Shown: positions 30,854 to 40,621 of the stretch, in pieces | Layout of the letters: every line of letters begins with the position of its first letter | Position numbering within the stretch: position 1 is the first letter of the stretch | Position numbers and translations under genes: made by a program | Notes under the pieces: generated by a model | What the model saw: only the letters and a program-made list of their open reading frames with translations | Told to the model about the DNA's origin: nothing | Database searches by the model: none | NCBI RefSeq assembly: GCF_963455295.1 | Contig: NZ_OY734020.1 | Span: 2,418,001-2,482,000 of the forward strand | Direction: 5' to 3' | DNA: 64,000 nt | Source: Candidatus Thiodiazotropha sp. CDECU1 | GTDB lineage: Bacteria > Pseudomonadota > Gammaproteobacteria > Chromatiales > Chromatiaceae

Positions 30854-30889
30854 GTATGAAGAAAATAATATTTTTCATAACAAGTATGA
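30854..30889. promoter_or_regulatory. candidate NikR operator before the nickel operon
   Basis: GTATGA at 30854, TCATAA at 30875 and TATGA at 30885 form an array close to the known NikR dyad GTATGA-N16-TCATAC (here the spacing is 15), plus a nested TCATA-N5-TATGA dyad. It abuts the nikL start, where bound NikR would block transcription. The operon encodes NikR itself. Confidence 0.5.
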
Positions 30890-30927
30890 CATATTCACTC
30901 AAACAGTACAGCTATGAAATATGCCCA

Positions 30928-31632
30928 TCAGACCCGGCCCTGCAGATAGGCTTTACGCTGTTTTTCAGGAAATTTCTCAATGGCATAACGGAGCATGGTG
31001 CGGGGCATTTTTTGGTAGTGCCGGGCGAGGAATGTCTGCTCGGCATTGAGATCTCGATTACCGACCTCCCGCAGCATCCAGCCAACAGCCTTGTGTATCA
31101 AGTCATGGGGGTCGCTCAAAAGCTCAAGCGATATCTTTAATGTATCTTCATATTGTTGTTTTTTAATGAAATATAGAGTTGATATAATAGCCATACGACG
31201 TTCCCATATGCTATCTGACCGAGCCAGTCTGTAGAGCGGGTGTCTATCCCCATATTCGAGATGTGGGCCTAGGATGTGGTAGGCACTGCTGTCTACCAGA
31301 TCCCAGTTATTGATATATTGCGTGTTACTCAAGTAGTGCTGAAAGATCGCTTCTCTCTCCACATCGCTACCGCGCTGATATTTCAATACCATTATCAATA
31401 CCGCGCAGAGCCGCTCTTCATGATAGACGGAGCGCAACGAACGAAGCAGCTGCTTGATGGGCATATGCAGGTACTCTCCGGCCTGCTGCCTGAGGACGGG
31501 AACCCGAATACCCAAGAAGCGGTCCCCTTCAGCATATTCACCCTTGGCAGTTTTGAAGAAGCGTTGAGAATGCTCCGCTATAGCGGGATCCCCTAACCCA
31601 CGTAACCGTTGATGCAACTGTTTTGCATCCAT
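30928..31632 (-). CDS. DNA alkylation repair protein, AlkD-like
   Basis: A 234-residue all-helical HEAT-like-repeat protein. Family signs are GIRVPVLRQQA near the start, the NNWDLVDSSAYHILG motif with the Trp/Asp pair of the lesion site, and the WERRMAIISTLYFIK motif. AlkD removes bulky alkylated bases. It stands alone between the nickel operon and a small membrane-protein gene. Confidence 0.9.
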   Translation of the reverse strand: MDAKQLHQRLRGLGDPAIAEHSQRFFKTAKGEYAEGDRFLGIRVPVLRQQAGEYLHMPIKQLLRSLRSVYHEERLCAVLIMVLKYQRGSDVEREAIFQHYLSNTQYINNWDLVDSSAYHILGPHLEYGDRHPLYRLARSDSIWERRMAIISTLYFIKKQQYEDTLKISLELLSDPHDLIHKAVGWMLREVGNRDLNAEQTFLARHYQKMPRTMLRYAIEKFPEKQRKAYLQGRV

Positions 31633-31816
31633 AGCTCGACCTTGGTTTGGTTGTATGCCTTCATCGACTGCCGTACAGCCTATCTCTCACCACTCTGCAA
31701 TTGGCCATAGTCTCAGTTGGCTGTGAAAACATTTGTGAATCGGTTGCACAACAATAATAAAACCCCAGGTAAAATATGGTAGAGTTTTCTTGCACTCGCA
31801 ACCAGGAGCAAGAGAT

Positions 31817-32032
31817 ATGGATTTACTGAAAAAGAATGTCGGTAAAACTGACCGTATCGTGCGCATCATCGTTGGCATTCTGCTGGTCGGCAATATCTTC
31901 TATGGCATACAGAGCCCGATCGGTTGGATAGGGGTCATTCTGTTGCTGACCGGTCTATTCGCCATCTGCCCACTCTATTCGGTGCTTAGCCTCGATACCC
32001 GCTCCAGCGGCGAAAAGGTCGGCTTGAAATAG
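31817..32032 (+). CDS. DUF2892 (YgaP-like) membrane protein
   Basis: A 71-residue protein with two hydrophobic helices (about 18-35 and 37-57) and the family's NVGKTDRIVRIIVGI start and the CPLYSVL end. Relatives occur alone or joined to rhodanese domains. ATG 31817 has an AGGAGCAAGAG site. Confidence 0.88.
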   Translation: MDLLKKNVGKTDRIVRIIVGILLVGNIFYGIQSPIGWIGVILLLTGLFAICPLYSVLSLDTRSSGEKVGLK

Positions 32033-32069
32033 TCTTGAATTGCTGAATCCAGCATACAGTGATACCGGA

Positions 32070-32522
32070 TCAGCGGGCCAGCAATCGATCGAGTTGATTG
32101 GCGAATGCCTGCCTATCGGACTGGTTGAGGGCTGCTGGGCCGCCGGTTTGTATGCCACTGCCACGTAATGTATCCATGAAATCACGCATGTTCAGGCGTT
32201 GGCGGATATTCTCCTCAGTGAAGAGATCGCCCCGCGGACTCAACGCCAGGCACCCTTTCGGTATCACCTCGGCAGCCAAAGGGATGTCTGACGTAATCAC
32301 CAGATCTCCCGGCTCAATCTGCTGCACGATGTAGTTATCGGCGATATCAAAACCGGCCCCCACCTGAACCGTGCGAATATAACGGGAACCCGGCACCTGC
32401 AATGGTTGGTTTGCGACCAGGATCAGGGCAATCTCAACCCGCTCCGCGGCACGATAGAGAATCTCCTTGATCACCTTCGGACAGGCGTCCGCATCCACCC
32501 AAATCTGCTTAACCTTCATCAT
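32070..32522 (-). CDS. YaiI/YqxD (DUF188) family protein
   Basis: A 150-residue member of a PIN-like family of unknown function. Conserved acidic motifs WVDADACP near the start and VITSDIPLA in the middle, plus [12 protein letters not shown], are all present and could form a metal-binding nuclease-like site. Confidence 0.9.
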   Translation of the reverse strand: MMKVKQIWVDADACPKVIKEILYRAAERVEIALILVANQPLQVPGSRYIRTVQVGAGFDIADNYIVQQIEPGDLVITSDIPLAAEVIPKGCLALSPRGDLFTEENIRQRLNMRDFMDTLRGSGIQTGGPAALNQSDRQAFANQLDRLLAR

Positions 32523-32640
32523 TTACGCTATTTAATCCTGCAAACTGTAATAAGCTATTGTAATCACAAGGCGAAACATTATACTGCTCCGCCCGGCTTT
32601 GCCTATGGCCGCCCATCTTCGCCCTCACCAGGAATCCCCG

Positions 32641-34353
32641 ATGTCCGACACCAAACCCCTCCCCACCAGCTTTAGCGACTTTAACCTGCCTAAATCCCTG
32701 TTGAAGGCACTAGAAGCGGTCGGCTACGAAACCCCCTCGCCGATTCAGGCCCAGACCATACCCCATATGTTGCAAGGCCGGGATCTGCTGGGGCATGCAC
32801 CTACAGGCACGGGCAAGACCGCGGCTTTCGCCCTGCCCCTGCTATCCAGGCTCGATACCAAACGGCAGCATGTTCAGGTCCTGGTCCTTACGCCGACCCG
32901 GGAGCTGGCTATCCAGGTGGCCGAGGCCTTCCAACGCTATGCGTCCCACATCAAGGGATTTCATGTCCTGCCGGTGTACGGCGGTCAGGACTATTCCGGC
33001 CAGATTCGCCAGTTGAAGCGAGGAGTGCATGTGGTTGTGGGCACCCCGGGGCGGGTCATGGATCACATGCGCAAGGGGACGCTCAGGCTTGACTCGATTC
33101 AGGCCCTGGTCCTGGATGAGGCGGATGAGATGCTGCGTATGGGCTTTATCGATGATGTGCAGTGGATCCTGGAACAGATCCCGGAAAAGCATCAGACCGC
33201 CCTGTTCTCGGCAACCATGCCCAAAGAGATCCAGCGGATTGCCCGGCGCCACCTGGATAATCCTTGTGAGATAGCGATCAAGACACGCACTGCGACGGCG
33301 GATACCATTCGTCAACGCTATTGGCCGGTCAGCGGACTGCACAAGCTGGATGCCTTGACCCGCATCCTGGAGGTGGAGAGCTTCGATGCCATTATCGTGT
33401 TTGTACGCACCAAGACCGCAACCACTGAACTGGCCGAGCGCTTGGAGGCCAGGGGATATGCCGCTGCCGCCTTGAATGGGGATATGGTGCAGAAACAGCG
33501 TGAGCAGATGGTGGAACGCCTGAAACGTGGTTCGCTGGATATCCTGGTGGCTACCGACGTGGCCGCCCGTGGCCTCGATGTGGAACGCATCAGCCATGTC
33601 ATCAATTACGATATCCCCTATGACACCGAGGCCTATATCCACCGTATCGGCCGCACCGGTCGTGCCGGACGCACGGGTGATGCAATCCTGTTTGTGGCCC
33701 CCCGTGAGCGTCGCATGCTGAATGCCATCGAGAAGGCGACCAGACAGAAAATAACACCCCTTGAGCTGCCCACCAATGAGATGGTGAACAATAAACGTAT
33801 CGCCAATTTCAAACAGCGCATCAGCGATACCATTGCGGTCGGGGAGCTGGATTTCATGCAGAGTCTGCTCGAACAGTTTCAGCAGGAGCACGATGTACCG
33901 GCACTGGAGATAGCCGCCGCCCTGGCAAAGATATCCATGGGTGATCGCCCGCTGCTGCTGGATCCGGAACGGGAAAAACCCGCCTCGCATGACAGGAGCG
34001 CAAGAAAAAACAAGGATGGCAGAGAGAGGCAACAGCGTCCCCCTAAGACACGCCCGGCGCAAGGTATGGAACGATTTCGCATCGAAGTGGGCCATCAACA
34101 CCAGGTCAAACCTGGCAACATTGTCGGTGCCATTGCCAACGAAGCCGGTCTTGATGCCCAGCATATCGGGCATATCGATATCCATGATGATTTCACTCTT
34201 GTGGATCTGCCGGCCGGGATGCCGCAGGATATTTTCCAGGACCTGAAGCGGGCGTGGGTATGCGGTCAACAGATGCAAATCGCTAGAGTGCAACAAGCGG
34301 ATAAACGAAAAAAAGCCCCGCGTAAAGGCAAGAAGCGAAGTAAATCTGCCTGA
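32641..34353 (+). CDS. deaD: DEAD-box RNA helicase, DeaD/CsdA type
   Basis: A 570-residue ATP-dependent RNA helicase. Motifs: APTGTGKT (I), TPTRELA (Ia), LDEADEM (II), SAT (III), RGLDVERI and [10 protein letters not shown] (V, VI). After the helicase core, a basic linker (about 450-475) leads to a C-terminal RNA-binding domain of the DbpA/CsdA kind (FRIEVGHQHQVKPGNIVGAI). It aids ribosome assembly and RNA turnover, often in the cold. ATG 32641 is chosen over an upstream start at 32599. Confidence 0.95.
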   Translation: MSDTKPLPTSFSDFNLPKSLLKALEAVGYETPSPIQAQTIPHMLQGRDLLGHAPTGTGKTAAFALPLLSRLDTKRQHVQVLVLTPTRELAIQVAEAFQRYASHIKGFHVLPVYGGQDYSGQIRQLKRGVHVVVGTPGRVMDHMRKGTLRLDSIQALVLDEADEMLRMGFIDDVQWILEQIPEKHQTALFSATMPKEIQRIARRHLDNPCEIAIKTRTATADTIRQRYWPVSGLHKLDALTRILEVESFDAIIVFVRTKTATTELAERLEARGYAAAALNGDMVQKQREQMVERLKRGSLDILVATDVAARGLDVERISHVINYDIPYDTEAYIHRIGRTGRAGRTGDAILFVAPRERRMLNAIEKATRQKITPLELPTNEMVNNKRIANFKQRISDTIAVGELDFMQSLLEQFQQEHDVPALEIAAALAKISMGDRPLLLDPEREKPASHDRSARKNKDGRERQQRPPKTRPAQGMERFRIEVGHQHQVKPGNIVGAIANEAGLDAQHIGHIDIHDDFTLVDLPAGMPQDIFQDLKRAWVCGQQMQIARVQQADKRKKAPRKGKKRSKSA

Positions 34354-34568
34354 TGGCGAAAATTCTGCTATGATGCCGCTCTGCTGGGGTGCCTAGTCGG
34401 TTTGCGCCCAATACGATCTTCGGGTCGTCAGAATACCTTGAGCCGTTCGCTTCTCCCGCTTCTGGGACAATGCTTCCCGCTTAAAGACAGACTATTTTCA
34501 GCCTGAACCGGCTCCTGCGACAGTGATGCTGCCGCAATGAGGGCAAGACTGGTTACGGAGCCAAATCC

Positions 34569-35993
34569 ATGTCATTTGATAATCTCGGCCTGTCGGCCGA
34601 ACTCCTGCGCGCCATTCGCGAGCAGGGTTATACCCAACCCACACCCATTCAACGCAAGGCGATACCTGCCATTCTCGCCGGCAAAGACATTATGGCCGCG
34701 GCCCAGACCGGTACCGGAAAGACCGCCGGTTTCACCCTGCCGTTACTGCAACAGCTGGATAGCAGACCCCTGTCTGGCGGTAGGCGCCCAGTGCGTGCGC
34801 TGGTACTGACTCCTACCCGGGAACTGGCCGCACAGGTCGGTGATAGCGTGGAAACCTATGGGCGTCACACGGGGTTAAATTCAGCCGTGATCTTCGGTGG
34901 CGTCAAGATCAATCCACAGATAGCAAAACTCCGCGCAGGTGTCGATATCCTGGTGGCCACACCCGGCAGACTGTTGGACCATGTGGGTCAGAAGACAGTG
35001 GACCTTTCACAGATAGAGATTTTGGTGCTCGATGAGGCTGACCGCATGCTGGACATGGGGTTCATCCACGACATTCGCAAAATACTGGCACTGCTACCGG
35101 TCAACACCGCCCGCCAGAATCTGCTCTTTTCCGCCACCTTCTCCAACGATATCAAGAAACTGGCTGGACGCCTGCTGGATCATCCCGAACTGATAGAAGT
35201 CGCGCGCAGAAATACCACCGCGGAACGCATTAAGCAGGTGATACATCCGGTGGACAAGGGTCGTAAGCGTGAAATGCTGAGTCACATGATCGGCTCGCAA
35301 AACTGGCGTCAAGTGCTGGTCTTCACCCGCACCAAGCATGGCGCAAATCGCCTGGCGCAACAGTTGGAGCGCGACGGCCTGAGCACCTCGGCCATTCATG
35401 GTAACAAGAGCCAGGGTGCCCGCACGCGCGCACTTGCCGGCTTTAAGAACGGTGATATCCGTGTTTTGGTAGCCACCGATATCGCCGCTCGCGGTCTGGA
35501 TATCGACCAACTTCCCCATGTTGTGAATTATGAACTGCCGAATGTCCCTGAGGATTACGTTCACCGTATCGGGCGCACCGGCAGGGCCGGCAATGAAGGG
35601 GAAGCCATCTCTCTCGTCTGCGTGGATGAAGTCAAACTATTGAGGGATATTGAGCGGCTGACAAAAACCAAGATTCCTGAAGTGGTGATCGACGGTTACG
35701 CACCGGATCCGACTATCAAGCCCGAACCCATTCAGAAAAGACGAAACGACAATCGTCGTGGGCAGCACGACAGAACAATGAGTGGTACAAAAAACCGGGG
35801 CAAGACAAGTAAAAAAAGACCCTCGAACGACACCACGCAGTCGGCTAATTCCAAGAATAGTGCGAAGCAGTCGGACACAAAGGCATCGCACAAACATAAG
35901 CAGCGTCAGCATAGTGAGGGTGAATCCCGCTCGACACACCGGCGTTCACGGAAAAATCGGGGCAAGGAGGTAGCTGTACTGCTTGGGGGCTGA
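34569..35993 (+). CDS. rhlE: DEAD-box RNA helicase RhlE
   Basis: A 474-residue helicase with [23 protein letters not shown] and [10 protein letters not shown]. The start [16 protein letters not shown] and the core match RhlE; a ~100-residue C-terminal tail rich in Lys, Arg, Asn and Ser is disordered and probably binds RNA. The 215-base leader after deaD is long and may have its own promoter. Confidence 0.95.
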   Translation: MSFDNLGLSAELLRAIREQGYTQPTPIQRKAIPAILAGKDIMAAAQTGTGKTAGFTLPLLQQLDSRPLSGGRRPVRALVLTPTRELAAQVGDSVETYGRHTGLNSAVIFGGVKINPQIAKLRAGVDILVATPGRLLDHVGQKTVDLSQIEILVLDEADRMLDMGFIHDIRKILALLPVNTARQNLLFSATFSNDIKKLAGRLLDHPELIEVARRNTTAERIKQVIHPVDKGRKREMLSHMIGSQNWRQVLVFTRTKHGANRLAQQLERDGLSTSAIHGNKSQGARTRALAGFKNGDIRVLVATDIAARGLDIDQLPHVVNYELPNVPEDYVHRIGRTGRAGNEGEAISLVCVDEVKLLRDIERLTKTKIPEVVIDGYAPDPTIKPEPIQKRRNDNRRGQHDRTMSGTKNRGKTSKKRPSNDTTQSANSKNSAKQSDTKASHKHKQRQHSEGESRSTHRRSRKNRGKEVAVLLGG

Positions 35994-36356
35994 CTTCCGC
36001 ATGCAGCTGTTTGACCAGGTTGGCAGTCCCCTTCACTGACCCGGTGCGGTTCTGGTCTTGATAAATAATTTTCTTATTTATTAACGAGTTATAGTTGAAA
36101 GCAGGGTTACTTTGAAAACCCCGAAGCTGACTTGCCAGTTGTACCAGTAGTAGAGGGATATGATAGCGTTTGCATTTCGCTAGCGGGGGAAGTATTGTGG
36201 GCACACTCCGCGATCTATGCCCTGCCTATAGCGCCTCATATTCGCTGCCTCCTTACAGATGTCACCGAATCGAGCAGCATAGCGTCTGCTAAGATTCGTG
36301 GATAAGGTCTATCCTATGAGATGGACGTAAGTGAAATTTATTGAGGTATTTGACAG
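35994..36356. other. non-coding stretch before the cold-shock gene
   Basis: No credible gene is seen. It contains a perfect ATAAATAA-TTTTC-TTATTTAT hairpin at 36061-36081. The last ~150 bases are probably the long structured 5' leader common for cspA-family mRNAs. I could not identify a known cold-box motif with certainty. Confidence 0.5.
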
Positions 36357-36566
36357 ATGTCAGAAAGACAGACAGGAACCGTAAAATGGTTCGACAGCGG
36401 TAAGGGTTATGGTTTTATCGAGCGTGAGAACGGCAAGGATCTTTTCGTCCATTTTCGCGCCATCGCAGGTGAAGGACACCGTTCTTTAGAAGACGGTCAA
36501 AAGGTGGAGTTTACTGAGGTTGAGGGTAAGAAAGGTCCGCAGGCTGACAACGTAGTCCCCCTGTAA
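36357..36566 (+). CDS. CspA-family cold-shock protein
   Basis: A 69-residue single OB-fold RNA chaperone. Both RNA-binding motifs are intact: KGYGFIER (RNP1) and LFVHF (RNP2). It sits with two RNA helicases and an RRM protein, so this neighbourhood seems devoted to RNA remodelling, probably during cold stress. Confidence 0.96.
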   Translation: MSERQTGTVKWFDSGKGYGFIERENGKDLFVHFRAIAGEGHRSLEDGQKVEFTEVEGKKGPQADNVVPL

Positions 36567-36684
36567 ACCTTTTTTCACCCGTTGCCATTCACTTTGGCAT
36601 CCTGTCATTTCCGCGAACCAACGGGCAATATCCGTACAGGGATGCACGGATAGATCTTTCATCACTCTTATCAGGAACAGGTCA

Positions 36685-36951
36685 ATGATTACCCTATCGG
36701 TTCGTGGTCTTCCACGATCAACTACAGAAGAGAGCCTGACAGCGCTGTTTACAGAATACGGCGTTGTGCGTTCCCTTAAAATGGCCAAGGATCTCTTTAG
36801 TGGTGACTGCAAAGGTTTCGCTACAATCGATATGGAGGGTCACGAAGCCCGAGCCGCTATTGCCGCACTCGATGGCAGGGACCTTAGCGGCAGCATAATT
36901 CGTGTAGGTCCTGACAGGCCGAGAAAGGGAAAGACCAGAAAACGTCGCTGA
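36685..36951 (+). CDS. RRM-domain RNA-binding protein
   Basis: An 88-residue RNA-recognition-motif protein with LSVRGLPRST (RNP2-like) and CKGFATIDM (RNP1-like), ending in a basic Lys/Arg tail. Such small bacterial RRM proteins are often cold-induced, which fits the adjacent cold-shock gene. Confidence 0.92.
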   Translation: MITLSVRGLPRSTTEESLTALFTEYGVVRSLKMAKDLFSGDCKGFATIDMEGHEARAAIAALDGRDLSGSIIRVGPDRPRKGKTRKRR

Positions 36952-36963
36952 ATGGGTCCATAT

Positions 36964-38118
36964 TTAAAAATAGCCATCGGTTAAGGTCAGCATGAAATTG
37001 ACAAGATCGGCTCGATCCTGATCTGACAAACCTAAACCAATAAATGTGCCCGCGTTCATTTCAGCCGCGATATTGTCGTCATTCACTTCGGGAGTGATGA
37101 ACAGGTTCGCAACCTGAATATCATAGTGCAACACCGTCTCTTCCAGGGTTGCATAGACCCCATTGTGCATATAGGGCGCAGTCAGCTCCACGTTACGCAG
37201 GGTTGGCACCTTAAACTTACCCCGTTCGCTTGTTCTATCTGACTCGGCTATCGCACTGCTGGCGCCAAGACCATCATCGACAAACGAATTGTCTGCCAGA
37301 TAAGCAGGATTATTCACGTTTACCGGTGTACCTATATTGTAATAACGAAAGTTGCTGAAAAGAGAGGTTTCTGGTGTATCCCCCACCGTGTGGCAGTTTG
37401 CACATTTAGTCACCTCCGCATCCATGAACAGATCAAAACCTCGCTGTTCCGAGGCGTTCAATGTGTAGTTGCCCAGCAGATAGGCATCAAACTTCGAACT
37501 AAAACTGTTGACCTCAGAGGTTGCTTCAAATACTGCAATTGCGGTTGCGATATTGTGATAGGCGGTGGTTGTGTCACTAAAAGCATCTGCACCGAATATG
37601 GCAATGAAATCCGCTGCGTACTCAGCATTCTGCACCTTTGCGACAACCTCGGCTTCGGAAGCGTTATTCATTTCAACCGGATTGATAAAGGGGCCCTTGG
37701 CCTGCTCAATCAGATCAACGGCACGTCCATCCAGAAACTGTCCACCCTGGTACTTTGAGTCTGTCTCCGGTGTCTGATCCTGATCCGCGACCTCACCGAA
37801 GGCAGGTGCAAACGCGGCATAGGCAGCAGTTGGCGCATTTCGATCACCGAAGGCACCACCAACCGATCCCTCTGAAACCGGAGCAGTTACACTGACACGA
37901 GGATCGGCGAAACCATTTGAGGGATCGTGACAAGAGCTGCACGCCTGGTTGCTGCCACTGGAGAGATTGGTATCGAAAAACAGTTTCTTTCCCAACTCAG
38001 CCATAGATGCAGTAGATGTATTGGTATTATCACTGTCATCGCTGCTGCCACCACCTCCTCCACACGAAACAGTCAAGCACCCTATCAATGCAGCAACACC
38101 AACCTTATGTAATCCCAT
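36964..38118 (-). CDS. di-haem cytochrome c peroxidase-family lipoprotein
   Basis: A 384-residue protein with a lipobox (LTVSC) and two haem sites, CSSCH in the N-terminal domain and CANCH in the C-terminal domain, as in bacterial di-haem peroxidases and MauG relatives. The segment LRNVELTAPYMHNGVYATLEE gives the distal methionine ligand region. It reduces H2O2 or oxidises an unknown partner at the periplasmic face. The Gly/Ser/Asp/Asn/Thr-rich stretch after the lipid Cys is a tether. It converges on the RRM gene. Confidence 0.9.
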   Translation of the reverse strand: MGLHKVGVAALIGCLTVSCGGGGGSSDDSDNTNTSTASMAELGKKLFFDTNLSSGSNQACSSCHDPSNGFADPRVSVTAPVSEGSVGGAFGDRNAPTAAYAAFAPAFGEVADQDQTPETDSKYQGGQFLDGRAVDLIEQAKGPFINPVEMNNASEAEVVAKVQNAEYAADFIAIFGADAFSDTTTAYHNIATAIAVFEATSEVNSFSSKFDAYLLGNYTLNASEQRGFDLFMDAEVTKCANCHTVGDTPETSLFSNFRYYNIGTPVNVNNPAYLADNSFVDDGLGASSAIAESDRTSERGKFKVPTLRNVELTAPYMHNGVYATLEETVLHYDIQVANLFITPEVNDDNIAAEMNAGTFIGLGLSDQDRADLVNFMLTLTDGYF

Positions 38119-38327
38119 GACTCAGCCACTCCATAGATCGCGTATAAATCGAATACCCAATAAGAATTGAGCATAGATGGATAGAGGAGACTTGATTTTG
38201 ATCAAGAATTGGTAAATGTGGCGTAGATGGGCGATCAAAATGGGGAGTCTGTCACATCGGGCGACAGATTTTAGGAAATTAAGGATTGCTCATCCATTCA
38301 TGAATTGGATGCTGTGAAAAGAGCGCG

Positions 38328-39083
38328 CTACTGCAAAAACTCCACCCGAAGATTGACACGGCGGTTTTCAGCACGCCCGGTCGGGTCCGAGTTATCAGCC
38401 ACCGGATGAGCATCCGCGTAGCTTACGGAACGCAGATGTTTTGCTGCAAAACCCTGACTCAGGAGAAAACGCGTCACTGCATTGGCGCGAGCAGCGGCCA
38501 GTTCCCAATTCGATTCAAACCTGCCACCCAGTATGGGGCGGTCATCGGTATGACCTTCTACGGCGATGTCCGCCTCACCAATCTCCTGCAAAGTCATTGC
38601 GAGCTTCTGCAGTATGGGAAAAGCCTCGTCAAGCAGCTCCGCCTTACCTGAATCGAAAAGAATGACATCGGCGATTTCCAATGAGATGCCTTTATCCTTT
38701 TGCACCACTGTCACCTCGTCCTGAAAGCGATCCTCTATCGCTGCTACCAGGCGGGCTTCGGCATCACTAATCTGATTCGGCTCCTCATCCACTTGAACCG
38801 GTGCTTGTGGCTGTTGCACTTCAAGCGTCGGCTCGTCACTGGGAACAGCCTCATAGGTGGCCGCCATCCTGCTATCCTCATCCGTTGTCTGCAGATGCTG
38901 CACTGCCATCTGCCCCAGCAGCACAACCAGCATGGCCAGTATCACGCTCAACACATCCACATAGGTCAACAGCCAACCACCATCATTCTCTTCAACTTCC
39001 CAGGCATACCAGGCACTGCTATCGAGCTCCCCTCCCGTAGCTGGTTTTTGGTGCATCTCTCTCTTCCCGCTCGTGGTTGTCAT
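38328..39083 (-). CDS. motB: MotB-like stator protein (OmpA domain)
   Basis: A 251-residue protein with a short cytosolic start, one membrane helix carrying the proton-binding Asp in LLTYVDVLSVILAML, a linker and a C-terminal OmpA-like peptidoglycan-binding domain (VEGHTDDRPI, NWELAAARANAV). With the MotA gene just upstream it forms a proton-driven stator. No other flagellar gene is in view, so a gliding or envelope role is possible. Confidence 0.88.
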   Translation of the reverse strand: MTTTSGKREMHQKPATGGELDSSAWYAWEVEENDGGWLLTYVDVLSVILAMLVVLLGQMAVQHLQTTDEDSRMAATYEAVPSDEPTLEVQQPQAPVQVDEEPNQISDAEARLVAAIEDRFQDEVTVVQKDKGISLEIADVILFDSGKAELLDEAFPILQKLAMTLQEIGEADIAVEGHTDDRPILGGRFESNWELAAARANAVTRFLLSQGFAAKHLRSVSYADAHPVADNSDPTGRAENRRVNLRVEFLQ

Positions 39084-39097
39084 GGGCTGTCACCTAT

Positions 39098-40015
39098 TCA
39101 GGCGGCATTCTGGTCAGGGCTGGTAATAAGTTGTAATTCATGGGCTGCCTGGCGCATGTCCTGTCTGGCGTTGACCTCATTCATCATCTCCCTGATCAAC
39201 TCCGCATGTTGCCTGTCGCATAACATCATGACTGCCTGCAGATGTGCGACCCGGCGTGTGATCAGTTGTCTGCCGCGCTGCTCCAACTTACTGGCAAGGG
39301 GTTTGAACACCAGGTTGGCCAATACCAGGCCATACACAGTGGTCAGCATGGCAAAACCCATGGCGGCGCCGATTGAAGCCAGGTTTCCGGAACCCAGGCC
39401 AAACAACATCTGCACCAGGCCGAGTAGTGTCCCAAGCATGCCGAACGCAGGGGCATAACCACTCATGGCACGCAGCATCTCGGCGGGTCGGCGTAAATGA
39501 TCCCTGTCCTCTGCAATCTGGCGCTGCAGGGTAAGTGTCACCTGGTCACGGGGAAAACCGTCCAACACCAGTTGGGTGCCTCTGCGCAGCAGCGGTTCTG
39601 AAATCTGCTGTATTACCGCTTCTGCCGGCCGAATCTCGCCGCGGCGGAAGTAATTTGCCGCCTGTAGAAAGCGTGAAAAGCCCTCCTCATCGTCATCCAT
39701 GTTGGCGGGCGGGTGACGAAAATCGGCGACCAACTGCCAAAGCATCAACACGGAGTTGAGGGAATGACTCATGATCGCTGTCAGCAGGGTACCGCCTACC
39801 ACCAGTAAAAGACCTGAAATGATCGCGATCAGCCCGGAACCCGGGGCTAACAGCTGTATACTCACAGATACCAGTACGGAGAGTGATAGCAATCCAATCC
39901 AAAGCTGTGTGACCAATGCTGTTCTCCTATTGAATATGCCTTTACCTATCAACAGCAAATAGCAGGCCAAGTATGGCTGTGAAGCTTTGTTACCCTGTGC
40001 GTCAGATCGCGTCAT
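39098..40015 (-). CDS. motA: MotA/TolQ/ExbB-type proton channel protein
   Basis: A 305-residue membrane protein with about four helices and a large cytosolic loop between the second and third. The PAFGMLGTLLGLVQML segment is the conserved core of this superfamily. It lies 14 bases before the MotB-like gene. The N-terminal ~30 residues before the first helix are longer than usual, so the real start may be internal. Confidence 0.85.
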   Translation of the reverse strand: MTRSDAQGNKASQPYLACYLLLIGKGIFNRRTALVTQLWIGLLSLSVLVSVSIQLLAPGSGLIAIISGLLLVVGGTLLTAIMSHSLNSVLMLWQLVADFRHPPANMDDDEEGFSRFLQAANYFRRGEIRPAEAVIQQISEPLLRRGTQLVLDGFPRDQVTLTLQRQIAEDRDHLRRPAEMLRAMSGYAPAFGMLGTLLGLVQMLFGLGSGNLASIGAAMGFAMLTTVYGLVLANLVFKPLASKLEQRGRQLITRRVAHLQAVMMLCDRQHAELIREMMNEVNARQDMRQAAHELQLITSPDQNAA

Positions 40016-40074
40016 CGCCTCCCCAAAACAGGTAGATTGATTGCCGCTGACTAATCTTCATGGACCGGTGCCTG

Positions 40075-40491
40075 ATGAAAAACAGAACAATCCCTGCCTC
40101 GCTGTCGCTTTTCGCGCTACTCTCGTACGATGTCTATGCCTCGGAGATCAATATGAATCCGGGATTGTGGCACTGGACCGCAGTGCTGAATACGCCTGGC
40201 ATGCCGATGCAGCTATTACCACCCACCTCCTATACCACTTGCATCACCAGGGCTGACTTTGTACCCAAAGACAGTCAATTGGGACAGGCCTGCGAAACCA
40301 TCGATCTCATTACGGAAGGGGATAAGGTTTCCTGGAACATAAGCTGCACACGCTCGGTTGGCGTAACCACAAGCCAGGGAAGCATCACCTACTACGGCGA
40401 TACTGCAGAGGGGGTCATTAACATCGATCTAGGGGGTGTTCTGATGAACTCGAAGACGACAGGTAAACGTTTAGGGCCTTGTAAACAGTAA
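40075..40491 (+). CDS. DUF3617 family secreted protein
   Basis: A 138-residue protein with a signal peptide (about 1-21, ending VYAS) and the DUF3617 pattern: N-terminal NPGLWHW, paired cysteines in TTCITRADF and ACETIDL, and SWNISC later. Function unknown; periplasmic. ATG 40075 is preferred over 40060 because it gives a proper signal peptide. Confidence 0.85.
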   Translation: MKNRTIPASLSLFALLSYDVYASEINMNPGLWHWTAVLNTPGMPMQLLPPTSYTTCITRADFVPKDSQLGQACETIDLITEGDKVSWNISCTRSVGVTTSQGSITYYGDTAEGVINIDLGGVLMNSKTTGKRLGPCKQ

Positions 40492-40621
40492 CATTAGGGT
40501 GAAAAAACCATACTATGTGTGGTAAATTCCTCCCACTCAAGGGCGGGCTGCCACTAGCAGGATTCAATGACACCGGTCTTAACCATACCATGCCAATGCA
40601 ATTTAGAGTGCTCAGAGCACA

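Noticed and set aside
35845-36204. 119-codon minus-strand frame overlapping the rhlE end
   Set aside because: It overlaps the RhlE tail, has irregular composition and no ribosome site or recognisable domain.
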